DNA from: Dipteris shenzhenensis
Taxonomy: Eukaryota; Polypodiophyta; Polypodiopsida; Gleicheniales
Reading direction: 5' to 3' (one strand)
NCBI GenBank assembly: GCA_047967505.1
Contig: CM106541.1
Length of the DNA stretch: 64,000 nucleotides
This document shows, piece by piece, positions 53,152 to 63,998 of the stretch. The notes below the pieces were generated by a model. That model was given only the letters and a program-made list of their open reading frames with translations, ran no database searches and was not told where the DNA came from. The position numbers and the translations under genes were made by a program. Position 1 is the stretch's first letter. The number at the start of each line of letters is the position of its first letter.

Positions 53152-55670
53152 TTCAGCCTTATCATCATCTGATCTGGGGCTGTCCTTAGCAGTTTTAAAT
53201 GTGGAGGCAACGGGGTACTAATGGACTTCCCCCCCTCCATTTTAAACCTCTGCAGTACTTTGTCAATGTACTCTTTCTGTGACAGAAACAAAAGTCCCTT
53301 GGACCTGTCACGAGTAATACGCATGCCAAGAATATGATTTGCATCACCCAAGTCTTTCATGTCAAAAGACTTATGCAGTTGTTTCTTCAAAGCACTAATC
53401 TCATGCTGAGATTTACTGGCAATAAGCATGTCATCCACATATAGAATGAGTAGCATCAAAGTGCCATCCTTTGCCCGTTTGGTGTACAAGCAATGATCGG
53501 TCTCACACCGATGATACCCTTGGGACTGCATGAAGGCATCAAACTTCTTGTACCATTCCCTTGGCGCCTGCTTGAGTCCATACAAGCTCCTCTTGAGCTT
53601 ACACACAAGCTGTTCTTTCCCTTTAACAGCATATCCCTCTGGCTGACTCATATAGATCTCATCATGAAGATCTCCGTGAAGAAAAGCTGTCTTCACATCC
53701 ATCTGACATAAATCCATGTCATCATGAGCAACAAGAGCTAACACTGCTCTCAAAGTAGTCATCTTGACTACAGGGGAAAAAATCTCATCAAAGTCAATGC
53801 CCTTTTCCTGCTTAAATCCCTTGGCAACCAATCTGGCCTTATACCGAGGTAAAGCATTTGAATCCACTTTGACTTTGTAAACCCACTTGCATGGCAAAAC
53901 CTTTCTGCCTGCAGGTAACTGCACCAAGTCCCATGTATCATTCTGAAGTAGGGAGTCCATTTCTGACTGCATGGCTTTCTCCCACTTCTTTTTCTCTGTT
54001 CTTCCCATAGCTTCCTTGAAGCTGGAAGGCTCACCACAATCTGTCAGCATGATAAAATCAGCCACATTATTGGCTCCTGGAACAAACCTGGCAGGAGGCC
54101 GTTGTGCACGGGTGCTCCTCCTAACAAAATGTTCCGGATTAGACTGCTGTCCAGCCTGTTCTTCATGCATGACGGGTGGCTGTACCACCATATCTGGCTG
54201 TACTACAGCCCCATCTGTTGGCACATCCAGTGGTGCTTCATTGGCAAAATTATCTGGCTGATTTTCAGCTTGTATACCCTCTTGAACAGGGTAATCTGCA
54301 GCAGCCTGCTGCTGCATATAAATGGGCATTCTTTCCTGTCCAACATCATCATAAATAACCCTCCTGTATTCCACAGGTTGCACGGGTTCCTTGTGTACAC
54401 TATCTTCTTTAAAGATGACATCATTGCTGCGTATAATCTTCCGTTTAACGGGATCCCATAGCCTGTACCCCATTTCACCTTCGTCACCATAACCCATAAA
54501 GATGCATCTGATAGACTTTGGATCCAGTTTGGTGCGTAGATCTTTGCGTACATGAGCAAAGCACTCGCAGCCAAATACATGTAAGTGCTTATATGAGGGT
54601 GGCTTGCCAGACCACACCTCCTCTGGCACTTTCAACTCCAAAGCCTTATTTGGTGACCTGTTAATAATGTGAACTGCTGTTTGCACGGCTTCTGCCCAAA
54701 AGCCATGGGGTAATGCAGCATAAGACAACATACATCGAACCTTCTCCTGAATAGTTCGATTCATCCGCTCACTTGCACCATTTTGAGATGCATTATGAGG
54801 GGCTGTGAGTTCCTGTTTGATGCCCTTAGCTTGGCAAAACTGCACAAAAGCATGTGACACATACTCACCCCCATTATTGGATCTGAGGCATTTCAGCCTA
54901 CGACCTGTCCGATTCTCAACCTGAGCGACAAAGTTCTTGAAAGCATCTAAGGCATCTCCCTTATGCTTCAAGAAATAGACCCACACCTTACGTGTGGCAT
55001 CATCAACGAAAGTAATAAAATATTTTGCACCCCCTAGTGATAACTGTGGCATCTCACACAAATCAGTGTGCACTAGATCAAGTGGTGCTCTATTCTGGGG
55101 AGTTCTCCTCTTATGAGGAGTTACAGAATGCTTGCCAAAAATACAATGATCACAAGTAGGCAAATCTGAAAAAGAGAGAGGCGGCAGATAACCCAAACGT
55201 GACAGTTCTTGCATTCCTTTAACAGACATGTGTCCCAACCGGCTATGCCACAATGAAACCTTTGGCAGCTCGGTTATGGCAACAACATGATTACCCACAC
55301 TGGAAACATAAAGAGGGTACAAGGTATCACTCTTAAAACCCTCAGCCACTACAGTCTGGCCATCAGTAATCACCCATTTGGAATCCCCAAATGTGGTGTG
55401 GTAACCACTGTCATCCAATAAGCCAGTGCTAATCAGATTTTTCTTGATTTGCGGCACATGGCGAACACCATCAAGCATAAATGACTGTCCATCAGGAAAT
55501 ACTATCTGTATACTGCCAATCCCTGCAATCTGACATGCATAGTTGTTCCCAAGATGAACAACTCCATGAGTACCTGTGTAGGAAGTAAACCACTCCCTAT
55601 GAGGAGTAACATGAAAAGAGGCACCTGAATCCAAGAGCCAGGTGTGCATGTCATGGCCATCAATAACCAA
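53112..55670 (-). pseudogene. Copia pol: protease, integrase, RT
   Basis: An 852-residue frame. Protease DSGASFHVTP (14-23). GAG-pre-integrase LWHSRLGHMSVKGMQELSRL (140-159). Integrase core: Asp203 in VHTDLCE, then RSNNGGEY, where Asn265 (AAT, 54876-54878) stands for the second catalytic Asp, and Glu301 in NGASERMNRT, at the usual 35-residue spacing. RT: CKWVYKVKVD, QMDVKTAFLHGDL (Asp present) and LYVDDMLIA (744-751). The frame ends after HLKLLRTAPD, where a one-base shift moves the reading into the RNase H frame. The family is young, so these changes must be recent. Confidence 0.92.
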
Positions 55671-56589
55671 AGCATGTGCTTACAGCAGAAGAGCATAAAA
55701 CATCATGTATGTCACTGTCACTGTCCTCTGCTGCAACATTCACTGCATCCAAGTCATCTGCCTTGGCCTTGCCTTTGCCTTTGCTTGCATTTCCTGCATC
55801 CTTTGTTTCAGCCTTCTTGGCTTTCTGATCCCGTATGAACTTGAAGCACTTCGACTTCACATGTCCCTTCTTGCCACAATAAAAGCATTCAATGTCCTTT
55901 TTGCCACGGGACTGACTGCGGGATTTGGACTTACTAGCAGATCTCCCCTTCTGCTGAGTCCTGCCTCTGTCCTGTACCTGCAAAGCATTTGAAGACTTGC
56001 TGCCCGCATTATTCTTCCTGCTCATCTCCTCCATAAGGAGAGAGCTCTCTACATCAGCATAAATAAGAGTGGCATTCGAGTTTGACAGGGTGGTCTTGAA
56101 AGTGTCCCAACTCTCGGGGAGAGTACACAGCAAGAAAGTAGCCTTGAACTCCTCATCAAGGTTCAACCCCTGTGCAATCAGCTGTGTAAAGATAGCATTG
56201 AACTCACTCAAGTGTGAGGTCATAGCTGTACCTTCCTTCATGCGAAGATCGACCAGCTTCTTCAGCCAATAAACCTTACTGGCTGAGCTCTTTTGGGCAT
56301 ACAATTCTTCTAGTCTTTGCCATAGACCATAAGAGGTCTTTTCAGCCTGTACATTGAACACAAGAGTGTCTGAAATAGTGAGCATGATAGCTGCCCTCGC
56401 GGACAAATCAAGCTCTTCCCAATCATCAGCTGCCATATCATATGGCTTGACACCCTTCACTCTTATGGGCTTAGCAATCTTCTTTAACAGAAGTACATTC
56501 AAGCACTGTTCTGCCCATAATGCATAGTTGTGTGCTCCTTCCAGTTTCTTTATGTTCAGAATTGAAGAATCACCTCCCCCTGATGCCAT
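55660..56589 (-). CDS. Copia gag
   Basis: Open frame of 309 residues from ATG 56589. It has the copia-type start (LEGAHNYALWAEQCLNVLLL), the capsid core (LWQRLEELYAQKSSASKVYW, FKATFLLCTLPESWDTFKTT) and a CCHC knuckle CFYCGKKGHVKSKC at about 236-249, then a Lys-rich tail. It overlaps pol by 11 bases in another frame. The pol frame has a stop (TAA) only 23 bases upstream of the gag stop, so the frames share a very short window for switching. Gag itself looks intact. Confidence 0.9.
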   Translation of the reverse strand: MASGGGDSSILNIKKLEGAHNYALWAEQCLNVLLLKKIAKPIRVKGVKPYDMAADDWEELDLSARAAIMLTISDTLVFNVQAEKTSYGLWQRLEELYAQKSSASKVYWLKKLVDLRMKEGTAMTSHLSEFNAIFTQLIAQGLNLDEEFKATFLLCTLPESWDTFKTTLSNSNATLIYADVESSLLMEEMSRKNNAGSKSSNALQVQDRGRTQQKGRSASKSKSRSQSRGKKDIECFYCGKKGHVKSKCFKFIRDQKAKKAETKDAGNASKGKGKAKADDLDAVNVAAEDSDSDIHDVLCSSAVSTCFGY

Positions 56590-58357
56590 ATCAGATGAGG
56601 AAAGTACCTGACTCCCTGGAAGTAAAAAGACTGAATAAAAATTCTGATTTCTCAGAAAAAACCTGCTCTATTCAAGAGCCAGAAGCACTCTCAATGGTGC
56701 TGTTTTTACTGTCAGTAAAATCAAAACAGTAAATGTCCCTGCAAATACTGTACCTTCTGACAAACTGTTCTGAGCTCAAAGAGGCATCAAAACAGTAATT
56801 TCAGACTGCTGCTGCTGCTCAACAAGTGCTTAACAGTGCACAATCATCTGACAAAACCACCAACACTGCTGTAAACACTGCTGTACTGACTGTACTGATC
56901 ACTTCTCCCACCTCAGATGAGGTCTTGCACTGAGTTAAATTGCAGAAACCACTTGACTAACACCCAAAAAAAAAAGTAAATGATCCTTCAGCCTGTCACA
57001 AAACCTGCAACAGTAAATGGGATAAATCCCAAGCAATCACCCTTATACCAAGGGGAGAAAATGCATCTGAAGATCTCTGTCGGTAACCCAAGTGCTATCA
57101 AACAAAGTCTGGGCAAAAGCCCCTTGATCTGACACCTGAATCAAGTGGAGAACACCTCAACACTGAGGTAGCATGCAATATGAAATCTCTCTGACACTTG
57201 TACCTGACAATGTGCAATGCATAGACTGCCCCTGTGTACTCAGTAACAACACAAATCACAAAGTACAAACACCAAGAAGAAAATCTTTTGAGCACTGTCA
57301 ACGATGGGCAGTTAGGGACCGAGTAAACTCGATGCGCCCTGACCAAGCGTGGCTCAACTGAGATTTTCAAAGTGCGTACAAAGAATGTGACGTGCAACAA
57401 ATGTCACCAAATGCACTGCGGAAACAAAGGAAATGTGTGCTCCCTGGCTACACACTGCCTCAAGGCATATACTGCAAACACATCCAGGCAAAAGCCCTTT
57501 GAAATGGTCACCCAAAACTGAGAATTGCACTCAGTAAATGCATAGAAGCTTCTGCAAAACAAGCATCTGACCTTCCTGAAAGACAAGTAACTGCGCAAAC
57601 ACCACCACTGTGGCACAAGTCACCTCAAGCGTGAGTGACACGAGAGTACCTGCTGTACCTCAACAAATGCACAATATACAGCTGAAATGCTTCAGGAATG
57701 TATCAGAAATGCTTCATGTACTGCGCACACATGCACAAAAACAGAGTGCTTCAGCACTATTCCTCTTCCAACAAAAAATGTCTGCTGTACTTTTGAGTAC
57801 CTGCAAAGTACCTGCTGTACTTCTGTCCCTGCAGAGTACCTGTGTACTCTCTGTCCCTGTAGCAGGCACGCTTTCCCCCAATAAAAAATCGAGTCTTTGC
57901 AGCAAAAATTGTACCTGCAGGTGAAGAAGACGCCCGTACACAGTTGTACGGCGGTCCGTACGACTGTACGGACAGTCCGTACGGCTGCCGTATGAACAGC
58001 TGCACACAGCAGCTGCCTGTTGCTGCGTACAGCAGCTGCTTGTTGCTGCGTACAGCAGCTGCTGTACAGCTGCAGCCTGACGACGCCCGCGCCCGCGACA
58101 AAAAAAACCTTGCAGCCCGCGCCTGCGCTTCACCCTGCAGCCCTACGAAATGCGCCGCTTGCAACCTGACGACGCCTGCGCCCGCGACGTCGCCCTTGGA
58201 GCTGCGAAACAGAAAACGCCGCCGCTTCCTGCGCAAGTCGAGCTTGTCCGTACGGTCGTACGGACGACGTACGTCCGTACGGATCTGTCCGTACGTCCGT
58301 ACGGAAAGAGGGTAGGCTAGGGAGAAGGCTAGGTAGGGAAAAGGGGGAGCTAGGTAG
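56590..58357 (-). mobile_element. Copia 5' leader (1.77 kb), GTAC/CTGCTGTAC-rich
   Basis: No convincing frame is seen on the element strand. The part next to the PBS (57930-58310) is a dense array of CCGTACGG-like palindromes and GCAGCTGCTGTAC repeats (for example CCGTACGG, GTCCGTACGG and TGCGTACAGCAGCTGC). Repeats of GTACCTGC(T/A) occur near 57640-57860. The leader could hold a packaging signal; its unusual length is noted. Confidence 0.7.
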
Positions 58358-58369
58358 GCTCTGATACCA
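58358..58369 (-). other. Copia primer-binding site
   Basis: On the minus strand TGGTATCAGAGC, a perfect match to the common plant initiator-Met tRNA primer site, two bases from the LTR end. Confidence 0.95.
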
Positions 58370-58371
58370 GT

Positions 58372-58575
58372 TGAGAGGGGGAGAGAGTAGTGGAAGAGAG
58401 CAAGAGAGTGAGAGTGAGAGAGAGTGACACTCTAGTGCGGGTGTGAAGAATGATGAGCCACACCACAAACTCACTTATGTTTTATTAGGATTAGGTTTAC
58501 CCTATGACTGTCTTAAGACAGTCATAGGTGTCCTATCTTTTAATGAAGGGTTGGCAATGTGCCTTTACCCCAACA
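58372..58575 (-). mobile_element. Copia 5' LTR (204 bp)
   Basis: It is identical to 52182-52385 except C at 58519 for T at 52329. On the plus strand it runs from TGAGAGGGGGAG to CTTTACCCCAACA. Confidence 0.95.
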
Positions 58576-58580
58576 CCTTT
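58576..58580. repeat. Target-site duplication CCTTT (right) of the Copia element
   Basis: It matches 52177-52181 exactly. Confidence 0.95.
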
Positions 58581-58819
58581 GTCATGGAAAAAATGCGGCA
58601 ACACTGAGCGTTGAACTATACACACAAGCGTGTATCAATGTCCTCGTTCTCTCTCTCTCTCTCATACAAGAAGACCAACCCCATGGTCATCATGAAAGGC
58701 AGTTTAAAAACTACATCTCTCTCTTTAAAAGACAAAGCATAAGCAAAACGAGGCTCAGTTCACGTTATCTTGACGATAAAACAGGCCATGGAAAGATATA
58801 CCAAGATTAAAGATTACAC

Positions 58820-59010
58820 AAGGCATGTCCTACGAGGAACATGAGGATGAACACCATACATTGCTCGTTTGTCAAGCATACCAGCACATGAGACAAGCAC
58901 AACAAGATCCAAACTCTAGTGCCCAAGGGATTTGCATAGCCTCTTGGAGAAGTCAGCCAAACAAGGCAGCTTCTACATGAAGAAGTGGATTAACGCAATC
59001 AGATCTTAAA
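58820..59010 (+). pseudogene. LINE ORF2 C-terminal scrap
   Basis: The plus frame SYEEHEDEHHTLLVCQAYQH followed by MRQ resembles the C-terminal zinc-knuckle-like HHxxxxC block (EDEHHFLLxCxxYxxxR) of jockey/L1-like ORF2 proteins. It has no upstream RT. It may be the tail of the same LINE family found immediately right of it. Confidence 0.4.
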
Positions 59011-59210
59011 CAGGGCTTGCGCTTTGGCCAGACTTGTCTTGATACAAATACATAGAAAACAACTACGTATAGGGGTACGACCTATGATATATGTTGTGGA
59101 TTTGTATATTTTGTCCCATATGCCAACACGTCAATGACGATGCTCCAGTGACTCCCGGGGCGTAGTCCTCTGGAACACTTCGATGTTCAAATCTTTTCCT
59201 GGCTTTTCCC

Positions 59211-59990
59211 AATGGCTCCTGCTTCCGCGGGTCTAGTTCCGCTTGCGCACACCATCATGGTACACAGGGAACATCTTTGGTAGCACCTCCTAGCACCACC
59301 GCCTTCAGTCACGTTCCCCCCTTGGAACTCGAGCAATCCAAACGCCATGATCCTCCAGTGAACCACCTAGAGTCTTCCAGGCACCATGCTCTAAGGGTCT
59401 GTTTCAACCCGTCCTTCCAGGGAGTATCCCGGTGGTCGAGGTACAGATTGCGAGCATGCAATCTGCTATTGAGGAGACTTTCAGATGGGTTGACGTGGTC
59501 AAACGGGAACCCGCAAGGGTAACCGTTTCGGCTACCCTCATGGAGCAGCAGCAGCAAAGAGCCAGTAAGGCTCTCAACATCAGAGTACGCGGGATCCCAC
59601 GCACTGAGGCTACACCGATGGTAGATGTGACTGCATTCGTGGCCGCTACCCTAGCTGTGGTTGAGCACAGGGGACAGAGAGGGCATGGCGGGTGGGGAGA
59701 GATCCCAACCAAGAGCAACCCTTGATCATACGGTTCCATGACACTTAGGCACGACTTTCAGCTCTATGACGCAGGTCAGTCCTTCGAGATCAACCAGCGA
59801 TCTCTATGGATGAGGACCTCACACCTCTATAGTTGAGGAGAGGCGTTCTTTGCTGCAGCAGCAGGATTAGGTCCGGAAGGAGGAGAAGTGGGCAGTGGTA
59901 TGAGAGGGACGACTTCTTATAGGCCCCCGTAGGGCACCTGTCCCCTCCCCTACATAGGGAAGTGGGGTCTATGAGACTCAGATATCCGAG
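59211..59990 (+). pseudogene. LINE-2 ORF1 remnant
   Basis: Frame 59432-59725 contains SAIEETFRWVDVVKRE and ASKALNIRVRGIPRTEATPM, resembling the coiled coil followed by the RRM-type NIRVRGI strand of LINE ORF1 proteins. Further on, SLWMDEDLTP and an LRRG stretch (about 59800-59835) resemble the C-terminal domain. Frame changes occur between these parts. The start at 59211 is a guess. Confidence 0.5.
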
Positions 59991-60164
59991 ACCTTGTCCT
60001 GCCATTTGGAACTGTAATGGTACCTTATGGTTAGAACCAGGGAACTTATCGGAATCCTACATAGGCCACGACATAGTCTTTTATATAGAGACACATTAGA
60101 GTGCAGAGATGAGACAGCAGATATACATGGGAGTTTGCCTACAGAGATGAGACAAGGGGTACAA

Positions 60165-60510
60165 GAGGAGTTCGAGGTTCAGGTGGAGTTGCAGTCCTTT
60201 TCAGATCCACACTTCGGGGGACCATTTCAGTAGAGTAGAGAGATACACATTTTAAATTTCTTTGGATCCGGATTCGGCACATGGACAGTCGGGATCTGTT
60301 TGTCGCAGTTTGCTACTTTCCCCCTGAGACCTCCCACTTTGCCAAAGATATCCGAGGTAATGATGAGACATCCCCATTTGCTGTCCTTTATCAGTCCATC
60401 GTTGAGTTCTCTAGCCGCGGAGAAGTCCTTCTAGTGGGGGACTTCAACGCGAGAGAAACTAGACTTCGTTTGTCGAAACGAGGAGGAGCTACTGAACATT
60501 TCGTTTAGTA
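60165..60510 (+). pseudogene. LINE-2 endonuclease remnant
   Basis: RGSGGVAVLF (about 60180) and, in frame 60281-60508, SRDLFVAVCYFPP and EVLLVGDFNARE are endonuclease blocks of the exonuclease/endonuclease/phosphatase fold. The catalytic Asp and Asn of GDFN are present. The frame ends in a stop near 60508. Confidence 0.7.
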
Positions 60511-60644
60511 ACAACTCTAAGGACTTCTGTCGGAGATTTCTAGAAGGACGGTTCCCTCCGCCACTCACTGACACTCAGATTTGGTTTGATTATGCACGCA
60601 CACTTTATGACATTCCAAATCAGCCAGTCCCTAACCTCTCACAC

Positions 60645-61510
60645 ATGCCTCGTTCCACATCTTGCACCCTCTTCACTAGAGGAGGGGTAAAGGATGCCGT
60701 ATTGAAACTTCATAATGCTCGAGCGAAGGATCATGAGGGGCTATGCACTGAGTTCATTGCATATGGGATTAACCTCCTAGCCCCGATCTTAGCAAAGCTT
60801 TTTAATGAAGCTGTTTGTTTGGGATTTCCACACACTTGGACCAGTAACACTATCTCACCCATCCACAAGGCAGGGGATCCCATGAGTCCGGAGAACTATA
60901 GGACCATTATGATTGGGCATGTCATGTCCAAGATTTATGCATCAGTACTTGACTCCGAGGTTAGCAGACTTGTAGAGTGTCGAGGACTTAGAGCAGTAGG
61001 ACAGACCGGATTCCGGCGTGATCATGGAACCATGGACCACATTCTCATGCTCAGATGTATCGTCGAGGAGGTGAGGTCATGGAAGCAGAGGGTTCATTGT
61101 TGCTTTGTGGATTTCCGCAAGGCATTTGATACGGTTTCGAGAGCCCGTCTCATACGGCGCCTACAGGACTTGGGTTATGACCAAGAGATCATTTGGGTTG
61201 TCATGGCACTTTATGAGAGAGTTTCAGGCAGAGTTCAGGCAAGATGCGGGTGGATAGACGAGATCATGAGTATCATCGGGGTCAAAAAAGGGTGTCCTTG
61301 GTCGCCTACCTCGTTTGCTCTCTACATTGACGAGCTTGAGACAGTGATGCAAACACAGGGGGGGTAGGTCGCTCTCTTGCGGGCACGTTGATCCAGATTT
61401 TGCTCTACGCATATGACGTGGCTCTCTTGTCTTCCTCAGTAGAGGGGCTTCAGAGACACCTAGACACACTACAGTCCTTTTATGAGTCTCATGATTAAAA
61501 CGCCAACCTG
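60645..61510 (+). pseudogene. LINE-2 (jockey-like) reverse transcriptase, inactive
   Basis: Frame 60645-61367 gives TISPIHKAGDPMSPENYRTI, TGFRRDHGTMDHILMLRCIV, CCFVDFRKAFDTVSRARLIR (motif A, Asp present) and GVKKGCPWSPTSFALYIDEL (motif B). After a frame change the catalytic block reads LLYAYDVALLS (about 61399-61430): Tyr replaces the first Asp of the A-D-D box. A stop follows (about 61497), and a thumb-like stretch (AKTKV-type and YTYLGVIF) continues to 61771. The style is that of jockey-like elements of seed-free plants rather than that of the LINE at 8-15 kb. Confidence 0.8.
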
Positions 61511-61732
61511 GGTAAAACCAAGGTCATGATCTTCAATACATCTCGAGCCATCATGCGTCAGGAGCAGTTCACATTTGCGGAGTCATCTGTTGAGATAGTT
61601 TCATCATACACTTATCTTGGGGTTATCTTCTCCGAACCCAACTTCACTATGAGACCCGCGATGTGGGCACACTTGAGTAGAGGGTATGGGGTATGCTTCA
61701 TTGGCCAGACTAGAGAGGCAGTGCTTTCGCTT

Positions 61733-62096
61733 GCACTTTCAGGATCCACGCACCAAGGGGTTGCTTTTTAACTCCTTGGTTCGCCCAGCAGGGATGTACG
61801 GTAGTCCTTGTTGGGGGCCAGACTTGTCGGATACAGAGTGGGTCCGTGTGGAGCGGCTATAGGTCCTCATGTTATCACGGATGATTCGTGGTAAGTCATC
61901 CGTTTCTCACGCTCGCACTTTCAGGATCCACGTACCAAGGGGTTGCTTTTTGACTCCTTGGTTCGCCTAGTGGGGATGTACGGCAGCCCTTGTTGGGGCC
62001 TAGACTTGTCGGATACAGAGTGGGCCCGTGTGGAGCGGCTACAGGTTCTCATGTTATCACGGATGATTCTTGGTAAGTCATCCGTTCCTCACCAGA
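61733..62096 (+). repeat. 182-bp tandem duplication in LINE-2
   Basis: The block from GCACTTTCAGGATCCACG to CATCCGTTTCTCACGCTC (61733-61914) is repeated at 61915-62096 with about a dozen differences. It duplicates the ORF2 segment encoding GCTFRIHVPRGCFLTPWFA-like text after RT. Confidence 0.9.
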
Positions 62097-62230
62097 TCAT
62101 TCAGGCTGAGTTTGGGTCACCCCCTTTACACCTAGATGTTGCATTTCAGGTCATCACGTATCTGTACCGAGTTAGGGAATATGGGGATTATACCTCGGGG
62201 CATAGCAGGCTATCATGGATAGCTCTATCC
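61943..62230 (+). pseudogene. LINE-2 ORF2 region after RT
   Basis: The frame MYGSPCWGLDLSDTEWARVE followed by RLQVLMLSRMILGKSS and FQVITYLYRVREYGDYT is typical of the post-RT region of jockey-like LINEs (cysteine/tryptophan block, then a helical region). Homology stops near 62230, where LTR-like sequence begins. Confidence 0.55.
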
Positions 62231-62299
62231 TCTTCTATGGCACTTGCAGCAGGAGGAGACCAGAGGTGCTGGTATCTTCCTTTTGACATTAGTTTTAGG

Positions 62300-63215
62300 G
62301 CATCCTCAAGGGACAACCTGGCCTGCAGCAGCAAAGGCTGCGACTGGTGGTCATGTAGAGGAGCAGCAGGTATGGAAGGATGTTGGAGGCTACATCAGGC
62401 TGTAGCAGATACTGCAAGGACAGCAGCAGACTGGAGCAGCATAGTTGGGGCACTTGCAGAGTGCGGACAAGAGCCATAAGATTGCAGAAGGCTGTGCAGC
62501 AGCAGCAGAGGTCTAGGGCCTGAAAAGGGCCCTGCAAACAGGCCTATTTATAGGCAGAAGCAGTTAGCTGTGGAGCAGACCAAGTCAGCTGAACAGACTT
62601 GATTGACTGGCTGCAGACTTGGTTATTGGCTGGTAGTGATTGTCGCCTGTCTGTAACAGTCTGCCACAGACGGGGGGCTGGGGAGTCTATAAAAGGGCCC
62701 CTTTGAGGGTAAAAATCATTCTAGCAGACACAGCCTGCAGATCAATTCAGGGTGAAGAGCAGAGGATTTTGAGGAGTCAGTGTTTGCAGGGCAGAAGTCT
62801 AGAAGTCTTCAGCACACCTAGGTGCAGATCTACACCCTGTAGGAGAGCATACGGTGGTGCAACGGAGGGCTGTACATATCAGAGAACTTTGCAGGAGTGC
62901 TCAGCCTTGAGCAGCCACTGAAGCCTACACAGGCGTGTGGCAGAGAGGAAGAGTTCCTACAGAGGGTGCAGCAAAACAGAGCCTCTGGGACCTAAGCTCA
63001 GAGGTTGGGGAAGTTTTAATACATGAAATTCTATTATATCTTTCTGTTTTGGCTATACATCTGAGTATTCTTTCTGATCTGGATTGCCCTTTTACTTTCA
63101 AGTAAAGCACATGTATATGAGTTGTGTTCCATTCTCTATCTTTTGATCTCGGGGTATATCGTTCGCTGCAAGGATAGTGTTGGACCTAAGCAAGCAATGT
63201 ACCTCTAGTTTTCCA
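62300..63215 (+). mobile_element. LTR of a further Copia-like element (left end uncertain)
   Basis: The right end ...TTTTCCA lies three bases before a primer-binding site. A TATA box (CTATAAAAGGG, about 62688-62698) precedes a CAG-rich transcribed part. Its left edge, somewhere in 62230-62390, overlaps the end of LINE-2 homology and is not defined. No second LTR is in the window. Confidence 0.5.
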
Positions 63216-63218
63216 ATG

Positions 63219-63230
63219 TGGTATCAGAGC
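63219..63230 (+). other. Primer-binding site (initiator Met tRNA)
   Basis: TGGTATCAGAGC, the same as in the young Copia element. Confidence 0.85.
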
Positions 63231-63398
63231 CTGAGTCCAAAGGTCATTATCCATCCTTGCCTTGTAACACGAAGCCCAGGAGATCAAAGACCGCAACGTT
63301 CTTCAAACTGAAGGGTGGAGTCTTTTGCTGAGGAGGAAGGAGCTCTCACATTCAGAAGTGCTTGTTTAGGCCAGCAAACTTCAGGTCTATAACGAGCC

Positions 63399-63998
63399 AT
63401 GGGATCCACCCCACTCATTCCAAACTTCAGAGAGTCAGGGAAGCTGGACAAAAGCAACTATCCAATATGGAAGTGAAGCTTCAGAGGCAGATGGTGGCCA
63501 GGGATATTTGGAGGGTGACAGATGGCTGCTAGATGCCTTGGGAAGATCACTAAGCTTGCAGACCTTGACGAAGTGAAGGAGTGGATCTTAAAAGATACAG
63601 TTGGGCTTTCCGTGATCATTGGGGTGATTGCAGACTCAATGAAGCTGCACATCCAGCTGGCAGACCATCGCTTATGGCATGGAATGCCCCACAGGATTTC
63701 TACGAAACCAGGAGATTATCAGGCTTCAGAACCGACTCTTCAACCTGCATATTGACGAGAAGGAGTAGCCCACAACTTCCTAATGAAAAGAAAGACTCTC
63801 AGAGATCAGCTCGGATCAGTGGGTCACAAGGTGGATTGTAATCAAATAGCCATGCTCCTAGTTAGTAAATTTCCAAGGAGCTTCAAAGGGTTGGTGACGA
63901 CTCTCACTTTTGGGTGGTTGTGAATTCTTCCTCGGTGTAATTCTCCTCCTCATCTTGAGCACTAGGACATAGAATTGAAAATGCTAATTCTGCCCTTG
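63399..63998 (+). pseudogene. Copia-like gag, start only, frameshifted
   Basis: From ATG 63399 the text reads LDKSNYPIW, the conserved copia gag opening, then hits a stop where one base appears lost (about 63477). Further blocks continue in other frames (CLGKITKLADLDEVKEWILK; LADHRLWHGMPH; KRKTLRDQLGSVGH near 63785-63830). The element continues beyond the window's right end. Confidence 0.6.

Larger units (their letters stand above)
52182..58575 (-). mobile_element. Complete-ended, recently inserted Ty1/copia element (6394 bp)
   Basis: Both LTRs (204 bp each), PBS, PPT, gag, protease, integrase, RT and RNase H are present in copia order, flanked by a perfect CCTTT duplication. The LTRs differ at one position only (T at 52329, C at 58519). 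The leader is unusually long (about 1.77 kb). Gag and pol need two frame changes, and one integrase catalytic residue is altered, so this copy is probably not autonomous despite its youth. Confidence 0.95.

Noticed and set aside
57690-58474. Cys/Arg-rich frames of 104-159 codons in the Copia leader
   Set aside because: They follow the GTAC and CAGCTG repeats, lack any gag feature, and overlap on both strands.
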